A DNA stretch of 64,000 bases from Paracoccus halophilus (GTDB taxonomy: Bacteria; Pseudomonadota; Alphaproteobacteria; Rhodobacterales; Rhodobacteraceae). Shown in pieces: positions 9,612 through 18,857 of the stretch (positions are counted from its first letter, which is position 1; the number at the start of each line of letters is the position of its first letter). The position numbers were made by a program, and so were the translations under genes. Under the pieces are notes generated by a model, which was not told where the DNA came from, ran no database searches, and worked only from the letters and a program-made list of their open reading frames with translations. The stretch lies in the NCBI RefSeq assembly GCF_000763905.1, contig NZ_JRKN01000011.1:1-64000 (forward strand). Direction: 5' to 3'.

Positions 9612-10031
9612 TCAGGCCCCCTTTGGCAGCGGGAAAACCTGATCATAGACCCAGTTGAAGACAAAGGCATAGATCACGTAGAAGACCACAAAGGCCACAT
9701 CCAGCACGAAGGCCTGCCACAGCCCGATCTGAAGATACCAGGCAAAGAAGGGCAGCGTGAACACAAGCAAACCCAGTTCGAACAGCACCGCATGCGCGGC
9801 GCGAATGGGCATGGTCTTGTGAACGGTTCCCCGCCAGCGCTTCATCGCCCGGTCGAAACCCAGATTATAGAGATAGTTCCACAGCGTCGCGATGGTCGCA
9901 CCAAAGATGACGACGACGCCCATGTCCTGGACATGCATGCCGAACCCCATCGCCCCCAGGGGTACAAGGATCAGGATGCCGATAATCTCGAAGCTGATGG
10001 CATGACGGATACGGTCGCCGGAGGTGCGCAT
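9612..10031 (-). CDS. PACE-family efflux protein
   Basis: The protein has 139 residues and four predicted membrane helices in two tandem bacterial transmembrane-pair (BTP) halves: RIRHAISFEIIGI with LWNYLYNLGFD, and RAAHAVLFELGLLVF with VIYAFVFNWVYDQVFP. These match the proteobacterial antimicrobial compound efflux (AceI) family, which exports biocides such as chlorhexidine and short diamines. The ATG at 10031 is used; a longer form would need a TTG four codons upstream. A 7-bp inverted repeat (GGTGAGG, 10086-10103) upstream could be an operator. It converges with trhO. Confidence 0.88.
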   Translation of the reverse strand: MRTSGDRIRHAISFEIIGILILVPLGAMGFGMHVQDMGVVVIFGATIATLWNYLYNLGFDRAMKRWRGTVHKTMPIRAAHAVLFELGLLVFTLPFFAWYLQIGLWQAFVLDVAFVVFYVIYAFVFNWVYDQVFPLPKGA

Positions 10032-10250
10032 TGATTTCCCCAATTGTCAATCGGGTCGTCCCGTAAACTGCTTGCCCCGGTCAGGGGTGAGGTCGTCCTC
10101 ACCGCCGCCATATAGGAAATCCGCGGCCCCCTGTCCATGTCGGGGGCGCAGTTTCGGCAAATGGTTGCCGGCCGGCTGGCACGGCACATCAGGGTTGGCC
10201 ATGATAGGATTACCCGGTTGGATCGGGGAATTGGCGAAAAATGGCGTATT

Positions 10251-10267
10251 TAGGTCATGTTGACAAA
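10251..10267 (+). repeat. Left terminal inverted repeat of the IS5-family element
   Basis: TAGGTCATGTTGACAAA. It matches the reverse complement of 11115-11131 at 16 of 17 positions. The outer TA is probably the duplicated target. Confidence 0.85.
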
Positions 10268-11129
10268 AGGGATTCCACTGGCGCGCAACCTGATATCCGA
10301 CGACGCGTGGGCATTCGTCGGAAGCTTCATCCGTGCTGTCCGGCATCCGAACGGGCGCAAGCCTTCGGATCATCGTCTTGTTCTGGATGGGATTTTCTGG
10401 ATTGCGCGCACCGGCGCACCTTCGCGTGACCTGCCGGAAGAGTTCGACAAGTGGTCGTCGGTCTACCGTCAGTTCCGCCGCTGGACGCTCGCGGGGCTAT
10501 GAGAGGACATCCTGGACGCGCTGAACAACGCCGGGGTTGCCCCCAACAAGCTCCAGATGGTCGACATGAAGCCGGTAAGCGCCACCGGTTCGAGCGAACC
10601 GGCAAGGGTGATCCGCGTCCACCTCCATGCGGCGGGCGCTGTTTGAGGCAAAAAACCTGTGGTAGAGGTTTCGACCCGAAAACGGCGACTCCGAAAGAGG
10701 CTCATGGCCGTTCGAGAGGTGGGCTCTCGACCACGATCCAGCTCCGCGTCAACGGTGCTGGCCTCCCGATCAGGACCGAAATCACGCCCGGCCGGGATTC
10801 CGACTATACCGGCTATGATCTGGTGATGGCCGACAACCTCCCGCAACCGGCGGTTCTGTCGCTGACCGAGGCTATGGCTCTGATAAAATTGGCGAAGATA
10901 TCGAGAGCCGCAACGCAGTGCCGATGATACCGATGCGCAAGAACCGAAAGGTGCGCAAGGTTGTCGACATGACCATCCACACCCTGCGCAACATGGTCGA
11001 GCGTTGTTGCAACAAGCTGAAGAACAGCCGTCGGCTGGCAACCCGCTACGATCAAACCGCAGACAGTTTCTTGGGCTTCGTCGACATCGCCTGCGTCAGG
11101 CTATGGCTGCGCCATTTGTCAGCATGACC
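10253..11129 (+). mobile_element. Decayed IS5-family element (IS427-like), 877 bp
   Basis: The element is bounded by near-perfect terminal inverted repeats: GGTCATGTTGACAAA at 10253 and its complement ending at 11129, with one mismatch. A TA dinucleotide flanks each end, as expected for TA target duplication in this group. The size fits IS427-type elements. Its only gene is a transposase carrying an early stop and frameshifts, so it cannot move on its own. Confidence 0.85.
10257..11127 (+). pseudogene. Broken IS5-family transposase
   Basis: The N-terminal part (10257-10502, 81 residues) has the typical IS5 opening (DDAWAFVGSFIRA, then RHPNGRKPSDHRLVLDG). It ends at a TGA where the family has Trp (LAGLWEDIL), a single-base nonsense change. 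Homology continues in the same frame to about 10600 (LNNAGVAPNKLQMVD). It then shifts frame to LRVNGAGLPIRTEITPG and DLVMADNLPQPAVL (to about 10860), and shifts again to DIESRNAVPMIPMRKNRK and ATRYDQTADSFLGFVDIA up to the stop at 11127. So there is one nonsense mutation and at least two frameshifts. Confidence 0.88.
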
Positions 11130-11131
11130 TA
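11115..11131 (-). repeat. Right terminal inverted repeat of the IS5-family element
   Basis: TTTGTCAGCATGACCTA. It is complementary to the left repeat at 10251-10267 with one mismatch and ends in the presumed TA target duplication. Confidence 0.85.
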
Positions 11132-11189
11132 GCAACTGTATCCGCCACGCGCCTTGAGGGTCCCATACTTTGCGGGTTCTGCCTGGAGC

Positions 11190-11547
11190 GTCAGCGATGG
11201 TGACGAGCCTGCGGGCGACAGCAGTGATGATGGCCTTGTGCGGTTTTCCAGCGTCGCGCAATCGCTGTGCGAATGCCTTGGGCATGGGGTTGCGATGTGC
11301 GGCGACGAGCGCCGCCTGGAACAGGACATGCCGCAAAGCGCGCCGTCCTCCAGCGATCGTCCGTTTGCCGCGCGAGGCACGCCACCTGGGCACGACCCGC
11401 CTGTGCCTTCGGCAAACGAAGGCGCTTCCCATCGGGCAGGAAACAGATGTCCAGCCAGTCGCGCGAAACGTCTGTGCCGATGACCTGTTCGGATGACACC
11501 GTGTTCAGGCTCTCGTCCTTCTGCTTCGGGGTCCTTGTCGGCCGCAT
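11190..11547 (-). pseudogene. IS110-family transposase remnant with internal deletion
   Basis: Two pieces of an IS110-type transposase are joined. The N-terminal start of the DEDD catalytic domain (VIGTDVSRDWLDICFLPDG, about 11484-11373) runs directly, in a different frame, into the C-terminal transposase_20 region (GKRTIAGGRRALRHVLFQ, then AQRLRDAGKPHKAIITAVA; about 11375-11190). An intact member has about 320 residues; around 200 central residues are missing, including most catalytic acids and the helix-hairpin-helix. The junction lies near 11373. Confidence 0.8.
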
Positions 11548-11696
11548 TCAACTGTCCGGGATAATGAAAGAGAGACGGTGCCAGATCGCTGGCAAACCGG
11601 GTCAGGCCACAAGGCCCAGACGCCATACCCCCCCGTCACCAACCTCGGCCAAGGAAGGTGACCGGGACGGAATGGCAAAGCCGAGATACAGAAGGG

Positions 11697-12245
11697 TCAG
11701 GACTCGTTCTCGGGTGATGACCAGAACAGAACGGTTGCGGCGAGTGCGATGGCGGAAAAGAATGTCACGGGGCAGCGGTCGTATCTGGTGGCGACGCGCC
11801 TCCAGTCCTTGAAGCGGCCGAACATGATCTCGATGCGGTTGCGCTGTTTGTCGTATCTGATAGCCTTCCTGCGAGACTTCCGGCCGGGGATACAGACCTT
11901 TATCGCCTTGTCTTTCAACGCTTCTCTGAACCAATCGGCGTCACGGCCCTGTCGGCCAACAGCCAGGCCGCCTTCGGCAGGCTGCCCATCAGAGCCGCCG
12001 TGCCGGTGTAATGGCTGACCTGGCCAGCCGACATGAAGAACCCGATCGGCCGCCCCCTGGCATCGGCGACGGCGTGGAGCCTGGTGTTCATGCTGCCTCA
12101 TGCCGCCTTTGGTTCGCCCGATCCGGCGCCCGCGCCCCCCCTTTTTTACCCGCAGGTTCGATGTCGTGCGGTACGCCCTGAGACAGGTCGCGTCGATCAT
12201 GATTGTCTTGTGCTCGGCGCTCTTGGCGGCCAGCCGTTTTGCGCT
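11697..12245 (-). pseudogene. Second IS5-family transposase remnant
   Basis: This belongs to a different IS5 subgroup from the element at 10.25-11.13 kb. Visible pieces are LAAKSAEHKTIMIDAT with the first catalytic Asp, VKKGGRGRRIGRTKGGM, then a frameshifted middle (about 12090-11960), then DADWFREALKDKAIKVCIPGR, RNRIEIMFGRFKDWRRVATRYD with the catalytic Glu, and TFFSAIALAATVLFW before the stop at 11697. A few residues usually found before RNRIEIMFG are missing. The 5' end is replaced by IS481 sequence, so roughly the first third of the protein is lost. Confidence 0.82.
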
Positions 12246-12378
12246 TACGCCATTTGGCCACCGTCTTGGGATTGACCCCAAATTCCCGGCTCAACTCCGC
12301 GATCTAAGCTTGCAATCGCTGCATGTGAGCTCGGATAGCGTGCGTGGTCGAGGCGCTGTCATGACGAATTTGTCCCAT
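12233..12378 (-). pseudogene. IS481-family transposase N-terminal remnant
   Basis: The frame starts with MGQIRHDSASTTHAIRAH, the typical opening of IS481 transposases, meets an in-frame TAG after 24 residues, and continues with IAELSREFGVNPKTVAKWRK, the helix-turn-helix of that family. Homology stops near 12233, where IS5-type sequence takes over, so only about 48 residues of roughly 310 remain. Upstream at 12425-12434 the minus strand reads TGTTTGATCC, a plausible IS481 end beginning TGT, next to the broken fahA. Confidence 0.78.
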
Positions 12379-12434
12379 AGCGCTTCCTTCCATTCTTGCG
12401 AAGGGATCACACCATCAAACCGTGGGATCAAACA

Positions 12435-12811
12435 CCTACTGCCTGACGGAGCCGGCATTGTGATCGGGCCGGGGGCGCGTTGTTCCGGTCCAGCAGATCC
12501 GCGATCCGATGCCGCGTTCCGGTCCATATCCGGGGCGGCAGCGCCATGAAGGGGTTCAGGATGCCGGACCGAAACACCTCCGCATCGCCGCCGGGACGCA
12601 ACAGGCCCTGCCGCTCCAGCACGGTCAGATCGAGGATCTGCCTGCCGATGGCGACGCCGATATGGACCGGGCCGCCCGCGACCGAGAAAGCGCCAAAGGG
12701 CAGGTTCTGGATCGGGAAATCGCCGCCGGCATCATCGGCGCCCTTGATCCAGCTGCGGCGGGTCGGGTCATGGCTGGCATCTGCCCCGGTCATGTCGGGA
12801 TCATTCGCCAT
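12435..12811 (-). pseudogene. fahA: Fumarylacetoacetase, truncated by the IS cluster
   Basis: Only the first about 125 of some 415-430 residues remain. The piece contains the FAH N-terminal domain: RRSWIKGADDAGGDFPIQNL, PFGAFSVAGGPVHIGVAIG, QILDLTVLERQGLL and NPFMALPP. Homology fades near residue 110-125, where the IS481 remnant begins. The whole C-terminal catalytic domain with its metal ligands is absent, and I find no trace of it on the far side of the IS cluster. The start overlaps the hmgA stop by 11 bases (ATG at 12811), so this was the third gene of a coupled hpd-hmgA-fahA operon. Unless another copy exists, tyrosine degradation would halt at fumarylacetoacetate. Confidence 0.85.
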
Positions 12812-14171
12812 TCCAGACCGGGCGGTCACGGTCGAAATGATTGCGCAGCGGCTTCCAGACATCGGGATATCTGACCTGCAGCGTCGGCAGCCCGGCGGCA
12901 TAGCGGGTCAGTTGCTGCGGGAAACGCGTCTCGAACATGAAAGCGATGGTGTTGTCCAGCTTCTCGGGGCGCAGTTCCTTGAGCGAGGCGGCATAGAAGG
13001 CATCGGCATCCGGACCGTGCGGCAGCATCATATTGTGGATCGACATGCCCCCGGGAACAAAGCCCTCGGGCTTGGCGTCATAGACCCCCTCGATCAGGCC
13101 CATGAATTCGGACATGATGTTCATGTGATACCAGGGCGGGCGAAAGCTGTTTTCGGCCACCAGCCAGCGCGGCGGAAAGATCACGAAGTCAATATTCGCC
13201 GTTCCCGGCTCGCCCGAAGGGGCGGTCAGCACGGTAAAGATCGAAGGATCCGCATGATCGTTACGGACCGGCCCGACCGGCGAGTAATGGCGCAGATTGT
13301 ACTTGTAGGGCGCGTAATTGCCGTGCCAGGCCACCACGTCCAGCGGCGAATGGTTGATCTCGCAGGCATGGAACTGGCCGCACCATTTCACCGTCATCCT
13401 ATGCGGCACGCCGTCCCTTTGCTCATAGGCCGCGACCGGGGTCAGGAAATCGCGCGGATTGGCCATGCAATTGGCGCCGATCGGGCCGCGTTCGGGCAGG
13501 CTGAAGGCGCCGCCGTAATTCTCGCAGATATAGCCGCGTGCCTTGTCGTCGCCGTTCAGCAGGACCTTGTATTTCAGCCCGCGCGGGATCACGACGATCT
13601 CACCCGGAGCTGCGTCGATCACGCCCATCTCCGTGAAGAAGCGCAGCTTCCCCACCTCGGGCACGATCAGCATTTCGCCGTCGGCATTATAGAACAGTTC
13701 GGTCTCCATGCTTTCCGTCACCGCATAGGTGTGGATCGCGTAGCCCACCTGGGTCAGCACATCGCCGCCGGTGGCAATCGTGCGGATACCCGCGAGCCAG
13801 TTGCCGGCATCGTCGGGGATCGGCGCCGGATCCCACCGCATCGGCGCCAGCGGCAGCCCGCTTTCACCCGCCGTCGGGGCCGAGCGGAAATGCGGCAGAT
13901 CAATCCGCGCCATGTCCGAGATATGCTGCACGCTCGGGCGCATCCGGTAAAGCCAGGTGCGCTCGTTCGAGGCCCGCGGCGCGGTGAAGGGCGTGCCGGA
14001 CAACTGTTCCGCATACAGCCCGTAGGGGCAGCGCTGCGGCGAGTTCTGGCCGATCGGCAGCGCGCTCTCCTCGGCCTCGGTCTCGAAATCATTGCCGAAG
14101 CCGGGCATGTAGCCTTCGTTGTATTTCGCCCGGCTGCGGGCGACGATGAAATCGGTTTGCGGCCTGTTCAT
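12801..14171 (-). CDS. hmgA: Homogentisate 1,2-dioxygenase
   Basis: Opens the ring of homogentisate to maleylacetoacetate with O2 and Fe(II), the central step of tyrosine degradation. The protein has 456 residues, the family length. The iron ligands can be placed by family patterns: the His and Glu of [14 protein letters not shown] and the His of [11 protein letters not shown]. The N-terminal [12 protein letters not shown] and [15 protein letters not shown] are also typical. A GAGGGG ribosome site precedes the ATG. It starts 4 bases after the hpd stop and overlaps the fahA remnant, so the three are one transcription unit. Confidence 0.96.
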   Translation of the reverse strand: MNRPQTDFIVARSRAKYNEGYMPGFGNDFETEAEESALPIGQNSPQRCPYGLYAEQLSGTPFTAPRASNERTWLYRMRPSVQHISDMARIDLPHFRSAPTAGESGLPLAPMRWDPAPIPDDAGNWLAGIRTIATGGDVLTQVGYAIHTYAVTESMETELFYNADGEMLIVPEVGKLRFFTEMGVIDAAPGEIVVIPRGLKYKVLLNGDDKARGYICENYGGAFSLPERGPIGANCMANPRDFLTPVAAYEQRDGVPHRMTVKWCGQFHACEINHSPLDVVAWHGNYAPYKYNLRHYSPVGPVRNDHADPSIFTVLTAPSGEPGTANIDFVIFPPRWLVAENSFRPPWYHMNIMSEFMGLIEGVYDAKPEGFVPGGMSIHNMMLPHGPDADAFYAASLKELRPEKLDNTIAFMFETRFPQQLTRYAAGLPTLQVRYPDVWKPLRNHFDRDRPVWNGE

Positions 14172-14175
14172 TGCA

Positions 14176-15282
14176 TCACCCCTCGGCCTTCAAGACGCCG
14201 CGCTGGATCTGGTCCGCTTCGATGGATTCGAACAGCGCCCGGAAATTGCCCTCGCCGAAACCGTCATCGCCCTTGCGCTGGATGAATTCGAAAAAGATCG
14301 GCCCGATCACGGTTTTCGAGAATATCTGCAGAAGAATCCGCGTCGTGCCGCCATCAACGACCCCCTCGCCATCGATCAGGATGCCGTGCTTCTGCATCCG
14401 CTCCAGCGGCTCTTCATGGCCCTGCACCCGCTTGTGCAACATGGCGTAATAGGTGGCGGGCGGCGGCGGCATGAAGTCAATGCCGTTCTCGTGGATCTGA
14501 TCGACCGAGTCATAGATGTTTTCGGTCGCCACCGCGATGTGCTGGATGCCCTCACCCTTGTACTCCTGCAGATATTCCTCGATCTGGCTGTTGTCGTCGG
14601 CGCTTTCGTTGATCGGGATGCGGATCTTGCCATCGGGCGAGGTCAGCGCGCGGCTGAACAGCCCGGTCTGCTTGCCCTTGATGTCGAAAAAGCGGATCTC
14701 GCGGAAATTGAACGCCTTGGCGTAGAAATCGTACCAGGTCGACATGTTGCCGCGCTCGACATTATGCGTCAGGTGGTCGAGGTAATAGAAGCCCGCGCCC
14801 TTGGGCCGGGGATCGGGCTCGCCCAGCCATTCATATTCGTCCTCGTAGCAGGAGCCCGCCTCGCCGTATTTCTCGACGAAATAGAGAAGCGAGCCGCCGA
14901 TGCCCTCGACGGCCGGCACGTCCAGCGACTTGTCGTCGCCGGTATATTCCGTGGCGCCGTAATCCAGCGCGCATTTCAGCGCATGCCGGGCATCGACGAC
15001 GCGCCAGGCCATCGCCGGCGCGCAGGGGCCGTGCTGTTCGACAAAGCGCGCGGCATGGCTGTCCGGTTCGCGATTGACGACATAATTGATGTCGCCCTGA
15101 CGATAGAGCGAGATGTTCTTGGTCTTGTGCCGCGCGACCTCCTTGTAGCCCATGCTTTCTAACAGGGCTTCCAGCACGCCGGGTTCGGGATGGGCGAATT
15201 CGACGAATTCGAACCCGTCCGTACCGGCCACGTTCACATCGTCGATCTTTGCCTTGGGGGCGTCATGCGGAAACGGACCCAT
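14176..15282 (-). CDS. hpd: 4-Hydroxyphenylpyruvate dioxygenase
   Basis: Converts 4-hydroxyphenylpyruvate to homogentisate with O2, using one Fe(II). The protein has 368 residues. The three iron ligands lie in [10 protein letters not shown] (His), [16 protein letters not shown] (His) and the C-terminal [18 protein letters not shown] (Glu), the usual two-His-one-Glu facial triad. The start at 15282 has an excellent GAGGAGG site 6 bases upstream; the open frame continues upstream by 73 codons without homology. First gene of the hpd-hmgA-fahA' operon. Its substrate would come from aromatic aminotransferases such as the one at 63.2 kb. Confidence 0.96.
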   Translation of the reverse strand: MGPFPHDAPKAKIDDVNVAGTDGFEFVEFAHPEPGVLEALLESMGYKEVARHKTKNISLYRQGDINYVVNREPDSHAARFVEQHGPCAPAMAWRVVDARHALKCALDYGATEYTGDDKSLDVPAVEGIGGSLLYFVEKYGEAGSCYEDEYEWLGEPDPRPKGAGFYYLDHLTHNVERGNMSTWYDFYAKAFNFREIRFFDIKGKQTGLFSRALTSPDGKIRIPINESADDNSQIEEYLQEYKGEGIQHIAVATENIYDSVDQIHENGIDFMPPPPATYYAMLHKRVQGHEEPLERMQKHGILIDGEGVVDGGTTRILLQIFSKTVIGPIFFEFIQRKGDDGFGEGNFRALFESIEADQIQRGVLKAEG

Positions 15283-15514
15283 GGTCTTTCCTCCTCGGAT
15301 ACTGGGCGTGCCTCTCGTGCCCTTCACGCCCCGATCAATCGCCCCGGCCCGCGGGGATGATGCGATCAGAATAGCGAACCATCGGGCATCTGAGAATGAC
15401 AGTGTTTCCAGCGGATCGTTCCTGAAAACAGAACGCATGCCGCGCGAACCGATCTTGCGCCTTTGCAGGCGGTCGGTCGCCGATCGCGCCCGGGAATGCA
15501 CAGATGCCCATGCA

Positions 15515-15539
15515 GCGCCGATCTTAGCAAAATCGGCGC
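15515..15539. terminator. Hairpin between mog and hpd
   Basis: A perfect 8-bp stem (GCGCCGAT at 15515-15522 with ATCGGCGC at 15532-15539) has a 9-nt loop, 28 bases past the mog stop and 230 bases upstream of hpd. No clear T run follows, so it may end mog transcription inefficiently or belong to the hpd upstream region. Confidence 0.4.
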
Positions 15540-15567
15540 GTCCGGGCCAGCCGGGCGCGCCGAAGCG

Positions 15568-16104
15568 CTATTTACCCTTGGGCCGAAAGGCCTTGATCCG
15601 CGCCGGATCGGTGTCGATCCAGGCCGCTCCGATCAGGTCGAGGCAATAGGGCACGGCGGCAAAGACCGCGTTCAGGCAGGTCGCGATGGCCGAGGGCTTT
15701 CCGGGGATGGTGATCATCAGCGTCTGGCCGCGAATGCCCGCCGTCTGGCGCGAGAGGATCGCGGTCGGCACCTCGCGCAGGCTGGCGCGGCGCATCTCCT
15801 CGCCAAAGCCGGGCAGTTCCTTGTCCATCACCTCGGCCATCGCCTCGGGCGTCAGGTCGCGGGGCGCGGGGCCGGTGCCGCCGGTGATCAGGATCAGGTC
15901 GGCGCCCTGCTTGTCGCAAAGATCGCGCAGGGTATCGGCGACCGTCTGGCGGCCATCGGGGATGATGCTGCGGGTGACGCGCATCGGCGTGGTGATGGTG
16001 GCGCGCAGCCATTCCTCGGCGCCGGGGCCGCCCTTGTCCTCGTATTCGCCACGGCTGGCGCGGTCAGAGACGGTGACGATGGCGATATGGGCGGGTCGGG
16101 ACAT
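15568..16104 (-). CDS. mog: Molybdopterin adenylyltransferase
   Basis: Adenylates molybdopterin as the activation step before molybdate insertion in molybdenum-cofactor synthesis. The protein has 178 residues with the MoaB/Mog fold: IAIVTVSDRASRGEYEDKGG, the ligand-binding loop LILITGGTGPAPRDLTPEA, then MPGFGEEM-like ELPGFGEEMRRASL and ITIPGKPSA. The combination of SRGEYEDKGGP and PGFGEEMR favours Mog over MoaB. It follows argG on the same strand at 121 bases, separated from it by a strong terminator. Confidence 0.9.
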   Translation of the reverse strand: MSRPAHIAIVTVSDRASRGEYEDKGGPGAEEWLRATITTPMRVTRSIIPDGRQTVADTLRDLCDKQGADLILITGGTGPAPRDLTPEAMAEVMDKELPGFGEEMRRASLREVPTAILSRQTAGIRGQTLMITIPGKPSAIATCLNAVFAAVPYCLDLIGAAWIDTDPARIKAFRPKGK

Positions 16105-16152
16105 GGCGGGCCTTTCGATCGATGCGCCGCCATTCTGGGCCGGAAGGCGGGC

Positions 16153-16208
16153 AAAGAAAAGCCGGGAGCAGGCGCGGGGGCCGCGGGAAACACCCCCGCA
16201 GCCCCGGC
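16153..16208 (-). terminator. Intrinsic terminator of argG
   Basis: Nested stems are visible on the minus strand: an outer GCCGGG/CCCGGC (16203-16208 with 16161-16166) and an inner 7-bp GCGGGGG/CCCCCGC (16193-16199 with 16174-16180). TTTTCTTT (16160-16153) follows directly. It lies 18 bases after the argG stop. Confidence 0.75.
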
Positions 16209-16225
16209 GATAGCTGACCTTCAGG

Positions 16226-17452
16226 CTATTTGAACCGGGCGTTGCGGTTCGCGAGCAGTTTCAGACGCAGCGCGTTCAGCCGGATAAAGCCTGCCGCGTC
16301 CTTCTGGTCATAGGCGCCGGCATCGTCCTCGAAGGTCACATGCGCTTCGCTGTAAAGCGAATGTTCCGACCAGCGGCCGACGCAATTCACGCTACCCTTG
16401 TAAAGTTTCAGGCGCACGGTGCCGGTGACATGTTCCTGGCTCTTGTCGATCGCGGCCTGCAGCATCTCGCGCTCGGGGCTGAACCAGAAGCCGTTATAGA
16501 TCAGTTCGGCATAGCGCGGCATCAGGCTGTCCTTGAGATGGCCGGCGCCGCTGTCCAGGGTGATCTGCTCGATTCCGCGATGCGCCTCCAGCAGGATGGT
16601 GCCGCCCGGCGTTTCATAGATGCCGCGCGACTTCATGCCGACAAAGCGGTTTTCCACGAAATCCAGCCGGCCGATGCCGTGCCTGCGGCCATATTCGTTC
16701 AGATCGGTCAGGATGCTGGCCGGCGACAGCGTCACGCCGTTGATTGCCACGGCATCGCCCCGCTCGAATGTCACCTCGATATATTCGGGCGTATCGGGCG
16801 CCTCCTCGGGGCTGACGGTGCGCTGATAGACATGCGCGCCGGCTTCCTCGGCCGGGTTTTCCAGCGCCTTGCCCTCGCTCGAGGTGTGCAGCAGGTTGGC
16901 ATCCACGCTAAAGGGCGCCTCGCCGCGCTTGTCCTTGGCGATCGGGATCTGGTTCGCCTCGGCGAATTCCAGCAGCTTCGTGCGGCTGGTCAGGTCCCAT
17001 TCCCGCCATGGCGCAATCACCTTGATCGCCGGGTCCAGCGCATAGGCCGAAAGCTCGAACCGCACCTGGTCATTGCCCTTGCCGGTGGCGCCATGGGCCA
17101 CGGCATCGGCGCCGTGCTGATGCGCAAGCTCGACCAGCCGCTGCGAGATCAGCGGCCGCGCGATCGAGGTGCCCAGCAGGTACATCCCCTCATAGAGCGC
17201 ATTGGCGCGGAACATCGGAAAGACGAAATCGCGCACGAATTCCTCGCGCAGATCCTCGATATGGATATTCTCGGGCCGGATGCCCAGCAGTTCGGCCTTT
17301 CTGCGCGCCGGCTCCAGTTCCTCGCCCTGCCCCAGATCGGCGGTAAAGGTGATGACCTCGCAGCCGTATTCGGTCTGCAGCCATTTCAGGATGATCGAGG
17401 TGTCGAGCCCGCCCGAATAGGCAAGGACGACTTTTTTCGGCGCGTCGGACAT
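16226..17452 (-). CDS. argG: Argininosuccinate synthase
   Basis: Joins citrulline and aspartate using ATP to form argininosuccinate, the penultimate step of arginine synthesis. The protein has 408 residues, the family length. The ATP pyrophosphatase loop [15 protein letters not shown] is at the N-terminus, followed by [17 protein letters not shown], the [17 protein letters not shown] signature and a C-terminal substrate-binding domain. The start at 17452 was chosen because the family begins just before [13 protein letters not shown]; the open frame runs 53 codons further without homology. Its ribosome site, AAGGGG, is part of a 10-bp inverted repeat (see 17461-17514). It is divergent from ilvA. 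Confidence 0.96.
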   Translation of the reverse strand: MSDAPKKVVLAYSGGLDTSIILKWLQTEYGCEVITFTADLGQGEELEPARRKAELLGIRPENIHIEDLREEFVRDFVFPMFRANALYEGMYLLGTSIARPLISQRLVELAHQHGADAVAHGATGKGNDQVRFELSAYALDPAIKVIAPWREWDLTSRTKLLEFAEANQIPIAKDKRGEAPFSVDANLLHTSSEGKALENPAEEAGAHVYQRTVSPEEAPDTPEYIEVTFERGDAVAINGVTLSPASILTDLNEYGRRHGIGRLDFVENRFVGMKSRGIYETPGGTILLEAHRGIEQITLDSGAGHLKDSLMPRYAELIYNGFWFSPEREMLQAAIDKSQEHVTGTVRLKLYKGSVNCVGRWSEHSLYSEAHVTFEDDAGAYDQKDAAGFIRLNALRLKLLANRNARFK

Positions 17453-17460
17453 GCGGTTGG

Positions 17461-17514
17461 CCCCTTGTGAGATTTCGCGCAGGGATAGGATCATTCGCAG
17501 GCTGTCACAAGGGG
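17461..17514 (-). promoter_or_regulatory. Inverted repeat covering the argG ribosome site
   Basis: CCCCTTGTGA (17461-17470) and TCACAAGGGG (17505-17514) are perfectly complementary and separated by 34 bases. On the argG transcript the downstream arm contains AAGGGG, the likely Shine-Dalgarno sequence, 9 bases before the ATG. Folding would hide it. This could be an RNA switch or attenuator, or the two halves could be a DNA operator. No known riboswitch class was recognised. Confidence 0.5.
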
Positions 17515-17609
17515 CGCGCCAAAGATAGTTGGGCGAAACGGCCGCCCATGGCAGGCAGCCGCGCCACTGAACGCTTGCCAAGCCGCGCATTTCGCGCGAT
17601 GGGCAGAAC

Positions 17610-18848
17610 ATGGAAAACTTTGCCGCCTCTGTCCGCCAGGCAGAGGTCGCGTTGCGCGACCTCTTCGAGCCGACCCCGCTCCAGAAGAACGATCACCTGT
17701 CGGCCAAATACGGCGCCGAGATCTGGCTGAAACGCGAGGACCTGACGCCGGTGCGCAGCTACAAGCTGCGCGGCGCCTTCAACGCGATGCGCAAGGTCGC
17801 GGACGGGGCCAGCGGGCATTTCGTCTGCGCCAGCGCCGGCAATCACGCGCAGGGCATGGCCTTTGCCTGCCGCCATTTCGGTACGCGCGGGACGATCTTC
17901 ATGCCGGTCACCACGCCGCGGCAGAAGATCGACAAGACGCGCATCTTTGGCGGCGGCGCGGTCGAAATCGTGCTGACCGGCGATTATTTCGACCAGACGC
18001 TGGCGGCGGCGCAGGAGTTCGCCACGGCGCAGCGGGCGAATTTCCTGTCGCCCTTTGACGATCCCGACATCATCGAGGGGCAGGCCACGGTCGGGCTGGA
18101 ATGCCTGAACCAACTTGGCGGCGCGCCCGATCTGGTGGTGCTGCCGGTCGGCGGCGGCGGGCTTGCCGCCGGCGTCACCCGGCTGCTGGGCGAACTGGCC
18201 CCGGCGACCGGAGTGGCCTTTGCCGAACCCATGGGCGGCGACAGCCTGCGCGCGGCACTGGCCGCCGGTCAGCCGGTCACCCTGAACAAGATCGACAATT
18301 TCGTCGATGGCGCCGCCGTGGCGCGGATCGGCGAGCTGCCTTTCGGCGCGCTGCGCCGGTTCAAGCCGGAACAGGTGCTACTGGCGCCCGAGGATCGTAT
18401 CTGCGCCACCATGCTGGAGATGCTGAACATCGAGGGCATCGTGCTGGAACCCGCCGGGGCGTTGGCCATCGACGTGCTACAGGATATCCCCGACCTGGCC
18501 GGAAAGCGCGTGGTCTGTATATGTTCCGGTGGCAATTTCGACTTTGAACGCCTGCCCGAGGTCAAGGAACGCGCGCAGCGTTTTTCCGGTCTCAAACGCT
18601 ATTTCATCCTGCGCATGCCGCAACGCCCCGGCGCATTGCGCGACTTCCTGCAGCTTCTGGGCCCCGATGACGACGTCGCCCGCTTCGAGTATCTCAAGAA
18701 ATCGGCGCGCAATTTCGGCTCGATCCTGATCGGCATCGAAACCAGCCAGCCCGAAAACCTGGACCGGCTTCGCGACAAGCTCGAGCAGAACGGGATCGGC
18801 TATCGCGACATCACACGCGACCCGGTGCTGGCGGAATTCCTGATCTGA
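17610..18848 (+). CDS. ilvA: Threonine ammonia-lyase (threonine dehydratase)
   Basis: Deaminates threonine to 2-oxobutanoate, the committed step towards isoleucine, with PLP. The protein has 412 residues. Lys52 in [12 protein letters not shown] is the PLP lysine; [13 protein letters not shown] and the phosphate-binding [13 protein letters not shown] are typical of the fold II family. A single C-terminal ACT-like regulatory region (from about residue 330, [19 protein letters not shown]) suggests the shorter allosteric type. It starts 157 bases from divergent argG and ends 9 bases before the convergent Hpt gene. A serine or threo-hydroxyaspartate dehydratase is less likely given the ACT region. 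Confidence 0.93.
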   Translation: MENFAASVRQAEVALRDLFEPTPLQKNDHLSAKYGAEIWLKREDLTPVRSYKLRGAFNAMRKVADGASGHFVCASAGNHAQGMAFACRHFGTRGTIFMPVTTPRQKIDKTRIFGGGAVEIVLTGDYFDQTLAAAQEFATAQRANFLSPFDDPDIIEGQATVGLECLNQLGGAPDLVVLPVGGGGLAAGVTRLLGELAPATGVAFAEPMGGDSLRAALAAGQPVTLNKIDNFVDGAAVARIGELPFGALRRFKPEQVLLAPEDRICATMLEMLNIEGIVLEPAGALAIDVLQDIPDLAGKRVVCICSGGNFDFERLPEVKERAQRFSGLKRYFILRMPQRPGALRDFLQLLGPDDDVARFEYLKKSARNFGSILIGIETSQPENLDRLRDKLEQNGIGYRDITRDPVLAEFLI

Positions 18849-18857
18849 CCCCTTTCG

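Noticed and set aside
10086..10103. GGTGAGG inverted repeat upstream of the PACE gene as an IS end
   Set aside because: It lies outside the mapped IS terminal repeats and has no partner; it is mentioned only as a possible operator.
12480..14285. 601-codon plus-strand frame across fahA' and hmgA
   Set aside because: Antisense to homogentisate dioxygenase with intact iron ligands; the plus product looks like no protein.
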